Below, in pieces: positions 7,121-12,687 of a stretch of DNA of 13,196 bases. The position numbers and the translations under genes were made by a program. Position 1 is the stretch's first letter. Every line of letters begins with the position of its first letter. Below the pieces are notes generated by a model. That model was not told the DNA's origin. It ran no database searches and worked only from the letters and a program-made list of their open reading frames with translations. The stretch spans positions 1 through 13,196 of the forward strand of contig MEXE01000003.1 in NCBI GenBank assembly GCA_001775555.1, read 5' to 3'. Source of the DNA: Candidatus Amesbacteria bacterium RBG_19FT_COMBO_48_16 (GTDB lineage Bacteria > Patescibacteriota > Microgenomatia > CAZETR01 > Amesbacteraceae).

Positions 7121-7556
7121 TACGGGAGCGGCCTACGCCTTCGGAGGCGGTAGTTACATCGGGGTGATCGGCTAAGTATAAGTGAACTAAACGCCGTTCG
7201 GCGGCAGGCATGGGAGGCAAGGAGTGAGGTTGCCCGGAAGCAATAACCCTGGCTACCGCTGAATCCGCCAAAGCGTGAAGAGAGGCCTCCCGACGCTGCC
7301 GATAATCGTTGACATTCAAAGATAAATTAAGCCATTCTCCTACCTGATTATGAAGGTGTTGGGCCAAAAGCAGTTGGAGAGCGGAGAGATTCTCACCATG
7401 ATAACCGATGATTAACCCGGGATTATCTGTTTTAAGCAGAACGTTATAGATATTCTGATCGGGGGAGAAGACAATCGTGACCAAAACCTGTTGGCTTAAA
7501 CCAAGCTGGGATATGAATTCCAGAGTGGTTTGGGAGACTGCGGCGGAATGATCCAT
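7095..7556 (-). CDS. jag: KH-R3H RNA-binding protein Jag/KhpB
   Basis: This is a single-stranded nucleic-acid-binding protein, usually encoded next to yidC and linked in Firmicutes to cell elongation and membrane-protein biogenesis. The 153-aa product holds a KH domain with the GxxG loop in GLIIGYHGENLSALQLLL (residues 47-64), and an R3H domain from about residue 86 to the end with PPMPAAERRLVHLYL (Glu120, Arg121, Arg122, His125) and TTASEGVGRSRSVIISP. The N-terminal Jag_N domain of longer homologues is absent. The ATG at 7556 lies 7 bp beyond the yidC stop, with AAGG five bases upstream. The 3' end overlaps the polymerase gene by 26 bp. It sits in the canonical rpmH-rnpA-yidD-yidC-jag order. 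Confidence 0.95.
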   Translation of the reverse strand: MDHSAAVSQTTLEFISQLGLSQQVLVTIVFSPDQNIYNVLLKTDNPGLIIGYHGENLSALQLLLAQHLHNQVGEWLNLSLNVNDYRQRREASLHALADSAVARVIASGQPHSLPPMPAAERRLVHLYLADHPDVTTASEGVGRSRSVIISPRI

Positions 7557-7563
7557 ATTTACC

Positions 7564-8373
7564 TTAGCTTTTTTTCAACTTCTGGATTACCGGAGCAAGA
7601 CCACCCCAGCCGGCGGCGTAATATTGCTGAAAAACGCTGGCAACCGAAAAAACTAGCCAATATAGAACCAGGCCGGAGGGAAACTGGAAGCCAATAAAAA
7701 TGGTCATAAGGGGAAAGAGATACAACATTTGCTGCTGAACCTCCACCATGGCATCATCGGAAGAGGAAGGTGTTTTTTTGGCCAACTTTTGTTCTGCGGA
7801 AACGACAGGGGCCATCATTTTTGAACTGATCAGCTGAATCGCAGCAGAAAGCAGGAGAAACAGGCCGGGTAAGGGGAAGGAGAGGTTCGGCAGGCGAAAA
7901 GTGTCAGGTTTGGCCAGATCAAGATATAAAAAGCGGGTAGAAAGACGAAAATCAGAAGAGAGGCGGTTAAAGGAGTAGAGAATCGGATTCAGATGACTGA
8001 CCAGGTCGGCACCGTTGGGCTTGAGAACCGAGTTGAAAGCATTAAAAAGAGCGATTAAAACCAGCAGCTGAATAACCTGAGGCAGACAACCCGCGGCGGG
8101 ATTGGCACCGTGCTTTTTGTAAAGTTCAGCCTGGGCGGCGACTAGTTTTTGTTTGTCGTTGCCGAATTCCTGTTTGAGTTTGGCTAAATCAGGTGCCAAT
8201 TCCTGCATTTTTTTACCCAGGCGGAGAGAAGGGAGAACTAGGGGGGTCATGACCAGGCGAAGAATAACAGTCAAAAGGATGATAGCCCAGCCTAAACTTC
8301 CAGTGAGCCGGAAAAGGGCAATGAGGGAATTGATCAGGGGGTGAAACAATAATAAATTCCAGAGTTCGAGCAT
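7564..8373 (-). CDS. yidC: Membrane protein insertase YidC/Oxa1
   Basis: YidC inserts and folds proteins in the cytoplasmic membrane, alone or with SecYEG. The 269-aa product has the five-TM core of the short Gram-positive/CPR type, without the large periplasmic domain of Proteobacteria. Visible are WAIILLTVILRLVMTPL with the conserved groove arginine (Arg39), a cytoplasmic coiled region (about 50-90) rich in Lys, Glu and Gln, GCLPQVIQLLVLIALFNAF (TM2 signature), PGLFLLLSAAIQLISSKMM, and the closing pair FPLMTIFIGFQFPSGLVLYWL and VASVFQQYY. The C-terminal tail is short and only modestly basic (KLKKS), and no lipobox is seen. The ATG at 8373 is 30 bp from the yidD stop. Confidence 0.96.
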   Translation of the reverse strand: MLELWNLLLFHPLINSLIALFRLTGSLGWAIILLTVILRLVMTPLVLPSLRLGKKMQELAPDLAKLKQEFGNDKQKLVAAQAELYKKHGANPAAGCLPQVIQLLVLIALFNAFNSVLKPNGADLVSHLNPILYSFNRLSSDFRLSTRFLYLDLAKPDTFRLPNLSFPLPGLFLLLSAAIQLISSKMMAPVVSAEQKLAKKTPSSSDDAMVEVQQQMLYLFPLMTIFIGFQFPSGLVLYWLVFSVASVFQQYYAAGWGGLAPVIQKLKKS

Positions 8374-8403
8374 GGTCTTGGATTAAGAATAATAAAACAT
8401 GAA

Positions 8404-8637
8404 TTAGGGGACGGGGTCGAAGCCCCCGGGATGGCCGGGACGGCAACGCAAAAACCGTTTAAAGCCGAGTATGCTGCCGTGAAGAATACCATATCTGGTG
8501 ATGGCTTGATAGGAGTATTCGGAGCAGTGCGGATCAAAGCGACAGGTAGCTCCAGGGACTAAATAACGCAACAGACCGGAATCAAAGGAGAGATATTTTT
8601 GATAAAACCTGATTAAGAGCAAGGTTAATTTGGTCAC
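8404..8637 (-). CDS. yidD: Membrane protein insertion efficiency factor YidD
   Basis: YidD is a small membrane-associated protein that helps YidC-dependent insertion. The 77-aa product carries the full family signature: an amphipathic N-terminal helix (LTLLLIRFYQKYLSF), the CRFDPHCSEYSYQAITRYG motif with Cys32 and Cys38, and LRCRPGHPGGFDPVP with Cys65 at the end. Its ATG at 8637 lies 56 bp inside the end of rnpA in another frame, so initiation is probably coupled to rnpA translation. Confidence 0.95.
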   Translation of the reverse strand: MTKLTLLLIRFYQKYLSFDSGLLRYLVPGATCRFDPHCSEYSYQAITRYGILHGSILGFKRFLRCRPGHPGGFDPVP

Positions 8638-8926
8638 GGTTTAATTTTAACATTGAAGGACGGGGGATAATAATGATGTCCGCAGGGATAATTGGTTTAA
8701 AGTTTCCGGTTTGGAGTAAATTGTAAATATGGCGGCGGAGACGGTTTCTGGCGGTGGCGTGTTTGTGAAGTTTGGCTGAAGTGATGATAGCGAAACGGGA
8801 TTGTTGACTGTTGATGGGGGAGACCGGATGGTAAACGATGGATAAATGGGGGAAGCGATAGGATTTGCCTTGTTTTTGAGCTATTAGAAAATTATGACGA
8901 GGAAGACGTCTGTTTTTGGGAAGCAT
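8582..8926 (-). CDS. rnpA: Ribonuclease P protein component
   Basis: RnpA is the protein subunit of RNase P, which binds the catalytic RNA and the 5' leader of pre-tRNAs. The 114-aa product shows the N-terminal RLPRHNF motif, the FAIITSAKLHKHATARNRLRRHIY block (about residues 45-68, the RNR signature that contacts the RNA) and PADIIIIPRP (81-90), matching the family's D-x-VV-x-x-RP strand. The ATG at 8926 is 12 bp after the rpmH stop, with no Shine-Dalgarno sequence. The 3' end overlaps yidD by 56 bp. Confidence 0.94.
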   Translation of the reverse strand: MLPKNRRLPRHNFLIAQKQGKSYRFPHLSIVYHPVSPINSQQSRFAIITSAKLHKHATARNRLRRHIYNLLQTGNFKPIIPADIIIIPRPSMLKLNRDQINLALNQVLSKISLL

Positions 8927-8938
8927 TAAAAAATTAGC

Positions 8939-9082
8939 TTATTTAGATACTGCGAGGCGTCTGCGACCGACGAGGCGGCGACGACGGAGGAGATTACGAC
9001 CGGAGAGGGAAGCCATACGGGCGCGGAAACCATGTTTTCTTAAGCGTTTGAGTTTTTTGGGCTGGTAAGTGCGTTTGGGCAT
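8939..9082 (-). CDS. rpmH: 50S ribosomal protein bL34
   Basis: The 47-aa product begins MPKRTYQPKKLKRLRKHGF and has the continuing RARMASLSGRNLLRRRR pattern of bL34, a basic extended protein of the 50S subunit. The ATG at 9082 is chosen by this universal N-terminus. Upstream in-frame codons (to 9256) would run into dnaA and are not coding. It is the first gene of the minus-strand operon and is divergent from dnaA, the arrangement usual at bacterial origins. Confidence 0.97.
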   Translation of the reverse strand: MPKRTYQPKKLKRLRKHGFRARMASLSGRNLLRRRRLVGRRRLAVSK

Positions 9083-9089
9083 GCTTTTG

Positions 9090-9098
9090 AGTATAACA
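9090..9098 (-). promoter_or_regulatory. Extended -10 promoter for rpmH, possibly giving a leaderless mRNA
   Basis: Read on the minus strand the sequence is TGTTATACT, a TGn extended -10 with hexamer TATACT. No good -35 lies 17 bp upstream, which is acceptable for extended -10 promoters. Only seven bases separate the hexamer from the rpmH ATG, so the predicted start of transcription falls at or next to the A of the ATG. Confidence 0.45.
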
Positions 9099-9112
9099 CA
9101 ACAAGATGGCTC

Positions 9113-9141
9113 TTGACGTGATGTGGATAAGTTGGTAAATA
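9113..9141 (+). promoter_or_regulatory. Candidate dnaA promoter overlapping a DnaA box
   Basis: A TTGACG -35 (9113-9118), 17-bp spacer and TAAATA -10 preceded by TGG (extended -10 form) end at 9141. The exact DnaA box at 9122-9130 fills the spacer, so bound DnaA would block RNA polymerase. The -10 matches consensus poorly, so its exact position is uncertain. Confidence 0.4.
9122..9130 (-). promoter_or_regulatory. DnaA box (exact TTATCCACA on the minus strand)
   Basis: TGTGGATAA on the plus strand is the exact reverse complement of the consensus box. It lies upstream of dnaA, within the candidate promoter. Confidence 0.75.
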
Positions 9142-9152
9142 CTTGTGTCTGA

Positions 9153-9167
9153 AAGGAGATATCCACA
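9153..9167 (+). promoter_or_regulatory. dnaA Shine-Dalgarno overlapped by a DnaA-box-like site
   Basis: AAGGAG at 9153-9158 is nine bases from the dnaA ATG and is the strongest Shine-Dalgarno sequence in the window. ATATCCACA (9159-9167, one mismatch to the DnaA box) directly abuts it and touches the start codon. Confidence 0.55.
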
Positions 9168-10550
9168 ATGACAGAGGTTGCTATTGATAAGGAAAAAACT
9201 TGGGATGCAGTACTACAAGCTTTGAGACTAACGGTTTCCACCGGAACATATAACACATATATAAGGCAAACAGAACTTTTGGAAATCCGAGAAAAAGAGG
9301 GACGATTGATCTGCGAGGTGGGTTGCTCTTCGGCTTTCGTGAAAATTTATCTGGAACAAAGATGTTGGGGGCAAATCATGGAAGAATTAGAGAGGGTCAC
9401 CGGTAAACGGTGTGAACTGATACTAAAAGTGGGCAGCCGAAAAGCCAGGGAGCAAGAGACGGGGAGCGATAATTTACCGCTGTTTGAAGAGAAAACGGGG
9501 ATAAGTGACGGGGGGTGGAAAAGAGCAAAGTTGAAGGCCGACTTCACATTTGAAAATTATGCAGTGGCGGGAAGCAATCAAATGGCGTTTGCGGCCGCCC
9601 AAGCAGTGGCGAGAAAAATAGGGGAAGCATATAACCCATTATTTATTTACGGGGGAGTCGGGGTAGGTAAAACCCACCTGATGCAGGCCATCGGACATGA
9701 AGTGTTAAAAAATGACAAGGGAACCGTCCTTTTTTGTTCGGGAGAAGAGTTTACTAACGACCTGGTAGAAGCGATCCGATTTAAAGCGACGGAAAAAATC
9801 CGGTCTAAGTACCGGAAAGTCAAAGCCCTTTTGATTGACGATGTACAGTTCATTGCCGGAAAGCCGGGAGTACAAGAAGAGTTTTTTCATACATTTAACG
9901 CGATCCAGCGGGAAGGAGGCCAGGTGGTGATGACTTCGGACCGGCCGCCTACGGAAATTTCCAAACTTGAGGAGAGACTGAGAAGCCGGTTCGGGGCGGG
10001 GTTAATTGTGGACATCGGACCGGCTGATTTTGAACTGAGAACCGCTATTCTTTTGATTAAGTCACGACAGAGAAATATCGATTTGCCCATGGAGGCCGCC
10101 CAGGCAATTGCCGAAAGGATTGAAGGGGTCAGAGAATTAGAAGGATTTTTGGTCAGACTGGCGACAGAAGCGGAGGTGGGGAGGAAAGAAATTACCCAGG
10201 AGCGGATTGATCAACTCCTGAAAGTAAACCGTCCCACCAACGGGGAAGCCAGAGTGGTGACACCGGCTGAAGTCATCAGCGCGGTGGGGGAATATTATCG
10301 GATCGGGACATCTGCGTTAAAAGGGGAGCGAAGAACAAAAATGATCGCCTGGCCGAGACAAATCCTGATGTATTTCTTACGGCATGAGCTTAAATTACCT
10401 TTGGAAGAAGTGGGGCGAATTCTGGGAGGCAGAGACCATACGACGGTGATGCACGGATCGGGGAAAGTGAAGCTGGAACTGGAAACTAATCCGCAGTTAA
10501 AAACCGAGCTGGGAGAAATCAAAAAACGGATATTTACCGGGGATAGATAG
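9168..10550 (+). CDS. dnaA: Chromosomal replication initiator protein DnaA
   Basis: DnaA binds DnaA boxes at oriC, forms an ATP-dependent filament and opens the duplex for helicase loading. The 460-aa product has domain I (about 8-85), a short linker (about 90-120), an AAA+ domain with Walker A GGVGVGKT at 162-169 and Walker B LLIDDVQF (Asp224, Asp225), LEERLRSRFGAGL carrying the Arg-finger region, and the C-terminal helix-turn-helix with LPLEEVGRILGGRDHTTVMHG (Arg422, then Asp423-His424-Thr425-Thr426, the box-contacting DHTT). The usual WGL after SRF is here GAGL, and the signature Ala after VMH is Gly; both are minor. The ATG at 9168 is fixed by AAGGAG nine bases upstream. The gene is divergent from rpmH and followed by dnaN. 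Probable autoregulation is through the boxes at 9122 and 9159. Confidence 0.97.
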   Translation: MTEVAIDKEKTWDAVLQALRLTVSTGTYNTYIRQTELLEIREKEGRLICEVGCSSAFVKIYLEQRCWGQIMEELERVTGKRCELILKVGSRKAREQETGSDNLPLFEEKTGISDGGWKRAKLKADFTFENYAVAGSNQMAFAAAQAVARKIGEAYNPLFIYGGVGVGKTHLMQAIGHEVLKNDKGTVLFCSGEEFTNDLVEAIRFKATEKIRSKYRKVKALLIDDVQFIAGKPGVQEEFFHTFNAIQREGGQVVMTSDRPPTEISKLEERLRSRFGAGLIVDIGPADFELRTAILLIKSRQRNIDLPMEAAQAIAERIEGVRELEGFLVRLATEAEVGRKEITQERIDQLLKVNRPTNGEARVVTPAEVISAVGEYYRIGTSALKGERRTKMIAWPRQILMYFLRHELKLPLEEVGRILGGRDHTTVMHGSGKVKLELETNPQLKTELGEIKKRIFTGDR

Positions 10551-10557
10551 TGGACTA

Positions 10558-10586
10558 TTGAAATCAAACGGGGATGGGTGTATATA
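10558..10586 (+). promoter_or_regulatory. Candidate dnaN promoter
   Basis: TTGAAA at 10558-10563, exactly 17 bp of spacer, and TATATA at 10581-10586 form a sigma70-like promoter just after the dnaA stop. Transcription from it would give dnaN a leader of about 170 bases that carries the downstream DnaA boxes and the CTA-repeat array. Confidence 0.5.
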
Positions 10587-10598
10587 ACTGACAGGAAG

Positions 10599-10750
10599 CT
10601 ATCCACGGATTTGGGAGGATTTAACAATTGTCCACAAGAATATCCACAGTTCGGCAAGCTTTCTGTAAACATAAATTAAACCCGAAAATTAAGCTTAAAA
10701 AAATAAACTTATAAACTTATCCACAAAACCTACTACTAGTACTACTAATT
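10599..10750 (+). other. oriC: Predicted oriC: DnaA-box cluster and DnaA-trio unwinding element
   Basis: Four same-orientation DnaA boxes are visible: CTATCCACG (10599, two mismatches), TTGTCCACA (10628, one mismatch), ATATCCACA (10640, one mismatch) and TTATCCACA (10717, exact). An AT-rich stretch lies at 10661-10716. Four bases after the exact box begins a triplet array, CTA three times, GTA, CTA twice (10730-10747), then ATT. This matches the box-then-trio layout of the Bacillus subtilis basal unwinding system, in which DnaA grips single-stranded 3'-GAT-5' trios. With the boxes upstream of dnaA it forms a bipartite origin. That the site is the active origin is inference; the GC-skew pattern argues for checking. 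Confidence 0.75.
10717..10725 (+). promoter_or_regulatory. DnaA box (exact TTATCCACA) adjoining the trio array
   Basis: This perfect consensus box is the one nearest the CTA-repeat array and is positioned to seed DnaA loading onto it. Confidence 0.8.
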
Positions 10751-10762
10751 AAAAGAGAGAAA

Positions 10763-11899
10763 ATGAAGGCTACTGTATTGCAGGAGAATTTCAATAAGGG
10801 ATTGGGGGTAATGGGAAGAGTGATAACTGTGCGCGGTCAACTGCCAATATTAGGCAACGTTTTGGTAGAAGCCGGTAAGGAGGGGCTGACTCTTTCGGCT
10901 ACGAATCTGGAAATAGGATTAAGAATGGAGATCGGGGGGAAAGTGACAGAGGAGGGGGCAATCACAGTCCCGGCAAAAAATTTGGGAGAGTTTGTGGGAC
11001 TTTTGTCTGAAGGGGGAGTGGATTTGACTACCGAGGGGGAAAAATTAAAAATTGAAGCGGGGAAAGCGGTGGCGGTGTTTGCCGGAATTGCGGCTCAGGA
11101 GTTTCCGATAATGCCGAAATTGGGAGGTAAGGGAGCCCTTCGGCAAGCTCAGGGTAAACAGCAGAGGTTTAAAGTAAGCAAAAAAATGATCGGAGAGGTG
11201 GCGAGCCAGGTGGCATTTGCCGCGGCGGCGGATGAGAGCAGGCCGGTGCTGACGGGAATAAAATTTTTCCAGTCGGGAGAAGGGATGGCAGCAGTGGCAA
11301 CTGACGGGTTTCGCCTGAGCCGGATGACAATTGCAGGGATTGAGGAAAATGATTGGGGAGGCGGGCTGATTTTGCCGGCCAGAACACTTTTGGAGCTGGC
11401 GCGATTGGCGGCTGACGGCAAGAAAGAAGAAGTGGAAATGGAGAAAGCGGAGGAGAATAACCAAGTGATATTCGGTTATGATAAATTACAGCTGGTATCC
11501 CGGGTTTTGGAAGGAAATTTTCCGGAGGTGGACAAGATAATCCCGACTGAATTTAAAACACAGGTGGCAGTGGACAGGGAGGAGTGGCTGAGGGCAGTGA
11601 GGTCGGTGTCTATTTTTGCCAGAGACAATGCCAACATTATAAGATTTGCGGTTCATGGCTCAGCGTTGACGGTAAAAGCAGTAGCCCAGCAGACGGGGGA
11701 AAGCGAGATAGAGATGGAGGCAGAGAAGGAAGGGGAAGATGGGGAGATAGCTTTTAATTTCCGGTACCTGGTGGATTTTTTAAGCAGTGGGACAGCAGAG
11801 AGAGTGAGATTCAAAATGAGCGGGAGTTTGGCACCGGGAGTGTTCTCTTTTGAGGGTAGTGACAAATTGATTCACCTGATCATGCCGGTGAGGGTTTAA
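10763..11899 (+). CDS. dnaN: DNA polymerase III subunit beta (sliding clamp)
   Basis: DnaN forms the dimeric ring that tethers the replicative polymerase to DNA. The 378-aa product has the three clamp repeats. Domain 1 begins MKATVLQENFNKGLGVMGRV and includes LPILGNVLVEA and LSATNLEIGLR. Domain 2 starts around FKVSKKMIGEVASQVAFAAAADESRPVLTGI and includes VATDGFRLSR. Domain 3 includes YDKLQLVSRVLEGNFPEVDKIIP and the usual C-terminus KLIHLIMPVRV. Family-typical AAQEFPIMP ends domain 1. The following linker carries an unusual Gly/Lys/Gln stretch (about residues 123-134, ALRQAQGK at its core) that corresponds to a repeat element in the DNA. The ATG at 10763 follows an A/G-rich leader (AAAAGAGAGAAA), a weak Shine-Dalgarno sequence. 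Confidence 0.96.
   Translation: MKATVLQENFNKGLGVMGRVITVRGQLPILGNVLVEAGKEGLTLSATNLEIGLRMEIGGKVTEEGAITVPAKNLGEFVGLLSEGGVDLTTEGEKLKIEAGKAVAVFAGIAAQEFPIMPKLGGKGALRQAQGKQQRFKVSKKMIGEVASQVAFAAAADESRPVLTGIKFFQSGEGMAAVATDGFRLSRMTIAGIEENDWGGGLILPARTLLELARLAADGKKEEVEMEKAEENNQVIFGYDKLQLVSRVLEGNFPEVDKIIPTEFKTQVAVDREEWLRAVRSVSIFARDNANIIRFAVHGSALTVKAVAQQTGESEIEMEAEKEGEDGEIAFNFRYLVDFLSSGTAERVRFKMSGSLAPGVFSFEGSDKLIHLIMPVRV
11136..11154. repeat. Dispersed-repeat-like element inside dnaN
   Basis: CCCTTCGGCAAGCTCAGGG has CCCT/AGGG ends in inverted orientation. It closely resembles, from memory, the CCTTCGACAAGCTCAGG repeat found in many copies in diverse bacterial genomes. It is translated in frame as ALRQAQG (residues 125-131) in the linker between clamp domains 1 and 2, where it is tolerated. 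Only one copy is in this window, so its repeat status rests on memory. Confidence 0.5.
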
Positions 11900-11932
11900 T
11901 GCAGCGTTCGGTATTTGCGCATTTGGGGTATG

Positions 11933-11978
11933 CGACTGCAGGTGCTCGCTTCCCGCAGTCGATGCTGCGCGGACCCGC
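11933..11978. other. Structured intergenic element downstream of dnaN
   Basis: CGACTGCAGG (11933-11942) pairs with 11952-11961 around a nine-base loop. The single A-C mismatch becomes a U-G wobble in a minus-strand RNA, so that strand would be fully paired. GCGG and CCGC follow at 11969-11978. The stretch is GC-rich beside AT-rich flanks and separates the convergent dnaN and envelope-gene transcripts. No U-tract follows, so it is a poor intrinsic terminator. It may be a mobile or dispersed repeat. Confidence 0.4.
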
Positions 11979-12011
11979 TGTGCTCCTTGTATAATCCTGT
12001 AGATAAAGACC

Positions 12012-12245
12012 CTAGTTTTTATGTTTTATATAAGGGGAGCAGGAATCATCGGTATTGTAAAATAAGGCATTCCAAAAAGGTTTTGAACAGGTTGGTGTGT
12101 TTGCGCATTGACCAGTAATCCAGTTTCTCTCGCCGCCCTGCATGCCCATACAAATCCCAAACAGCGCATTAAGTACATAAGTTATTCCCCATAACAGGAA
12201 AATTACTATAACAATTAACGCCCACTTAGGTAAGGGTTTATTCAT
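12012..12245 (-). CDS. Small single-TM protein with four cysteines, unknown function
   Basis: The product has 77 aa. A Lys-containing N-terminus is followed by one strong membrane segment at about residues 8-30 (WALIVIVIFLLWGITYVL). The remaining 45 residues are polar and contain Cys32, Cys47, Cys53 and Cys69 with several aromatic residues, suggesting an exposed tail that could hold disulfides. No family is recognised. The ATG at 12245 is four bases past the stop of the upstream 145-aa gene, so translation is probably coupled; no Shine-Dalgarno sequence is seen. Base composition is odd: in the line 12121-12180 the plus strand has 21 C and 8 G, opposite to the G-rich plus strand nearly everywhere else in the window, which hints at recent acquisition or inversion. 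The coding call is moderately sure. Confidence 0.6.
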   Translation of the reverse strand: MNKPLPKWALIVIVIFLLWGITYVLNALFGICMGMQGGERNWITGQCANTPTCSKPFWNALFYNTDDSCSPYIKHKN

Positions 12246-12249
12246 TTAG

Positions 12250-12687
12250 TTATTGGTCTAAGTAGTAGATGGCAGTTTTTTCCAGATCAACGCCGATGCC
12301 GGTAAGCGTTTGATTGATTTCTTTTTCCACTGATTTCCGAGAGACTTTTTTAAGACGGACGCGGAGAGATTGTTTTTGATAGTCATAAACAATAGTGTAT
12401 TTATTAGTATCAATGGGGAGGTTGCGAAGAAAGGGATATTGGGCATAAAGTTTCTGGACAGTTTTGGCAAAGTAGAGGTCGTTGGCGGTCTGCTCGGCTT
12501 TGGCGGCGTCAGCCGGGGAAAGGGTGGAGGGGGGGGTAGACGGGGAGCCAGGGAGGTGCGAGGGAAGGGAGGGAGGAGGGGTGGAGCGGGTGCTTAAAAG
12601 ATAGAGGACAGAGAAAAGAGATAGAGAGATGAGGCCAAGGAAGGCCAGCGATTTGGGGCGGCGGAGGCGGGTTAGAAGGTTTACCAT
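12250..12687 (-). CDS. Membrane-anchored protein with Pro/Ser-rich stalk, unknown function
   Basis: The product has 145 aa. The N-terminus is basic (LLTRLRRPK) and followed by one membrane segment (about residues 13-31, SLAFLGLISLSLFSVLYLL), giving an N-in anchor. Residues 33-60 are rich in Pro, Ser and Thr, a likely wall-spanning stalk. Residues 61-145 form a small alpha/beta domain with YFAKTVQKLYAQYPFLRNLPI, YTIVYDYQKQSLRVRL and a C-terminal KSVEKEINQTLTGIGVDLEKT. No known family is recognised. The ATG at 12687 overlaps the stop of the upstream hydrolase gene by 7 bp (ATGGTAA). The neighbours suggest a role at the cell surface. Confidence 0.8.
   Translation of the reverse strand: MVNLLTRLRRPKSLAFLGLISLSLFSVLYLLSTRSTPPPSLPSHLPGSPSTPPSTLSPADAAKAEQTANDLYFAKTVQKLYAQYPFLRNLPIDTNKYTIVYDYQKQSLRVRLKKVSRKSVEKEINQTLTGIGVDLEKTAIYYLDQ

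Noticed and set aside
7127..7151. Strong hairpin (CTACGCCT ... AGGCGGTAG) near the end of jag
   Set aside because: The bases encode the conserved TTASEGVGR motif of the R3H domain, so coding constraint explains them.
8404..8637. Annotation doubt over the 56-bp rnpA/yidD overlap as a frameshift
   Set aside because: Both proteins are full-length with complete family motifs, and this overlap is common in bacteria.
9083..9256. N-terminal extension of the rpmH reading frame by 58 residues
   Set aside because: It runs through the dnaA promoter and the start of dnaA, and the universal bL34 N-terminus MPKRTYQP begins at 9082.
11900..12011. tRNA or other classical RNA gene in the GC-rich stretch after dnaN
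   Set aside because: No cloverleaf, T-loop GTTCRA box in the right place or CCA end could be fitted. None was seen elsewhere in the window either.
11915..12118. Plus-strand open frame of 67 aa after dnaN
   Set aside because: It reads straight through the hairpin element and the end of the opposing 77-aa gene. The translation has no domain-like pattern.
12370..12597. Plus-strand Gly/Arg-rich open frame of 75 aa
   Set aside because: It is the antisense of the Pro/Ser-rich stalk of the 145-aa protein, a by-product of the G-rich strand.
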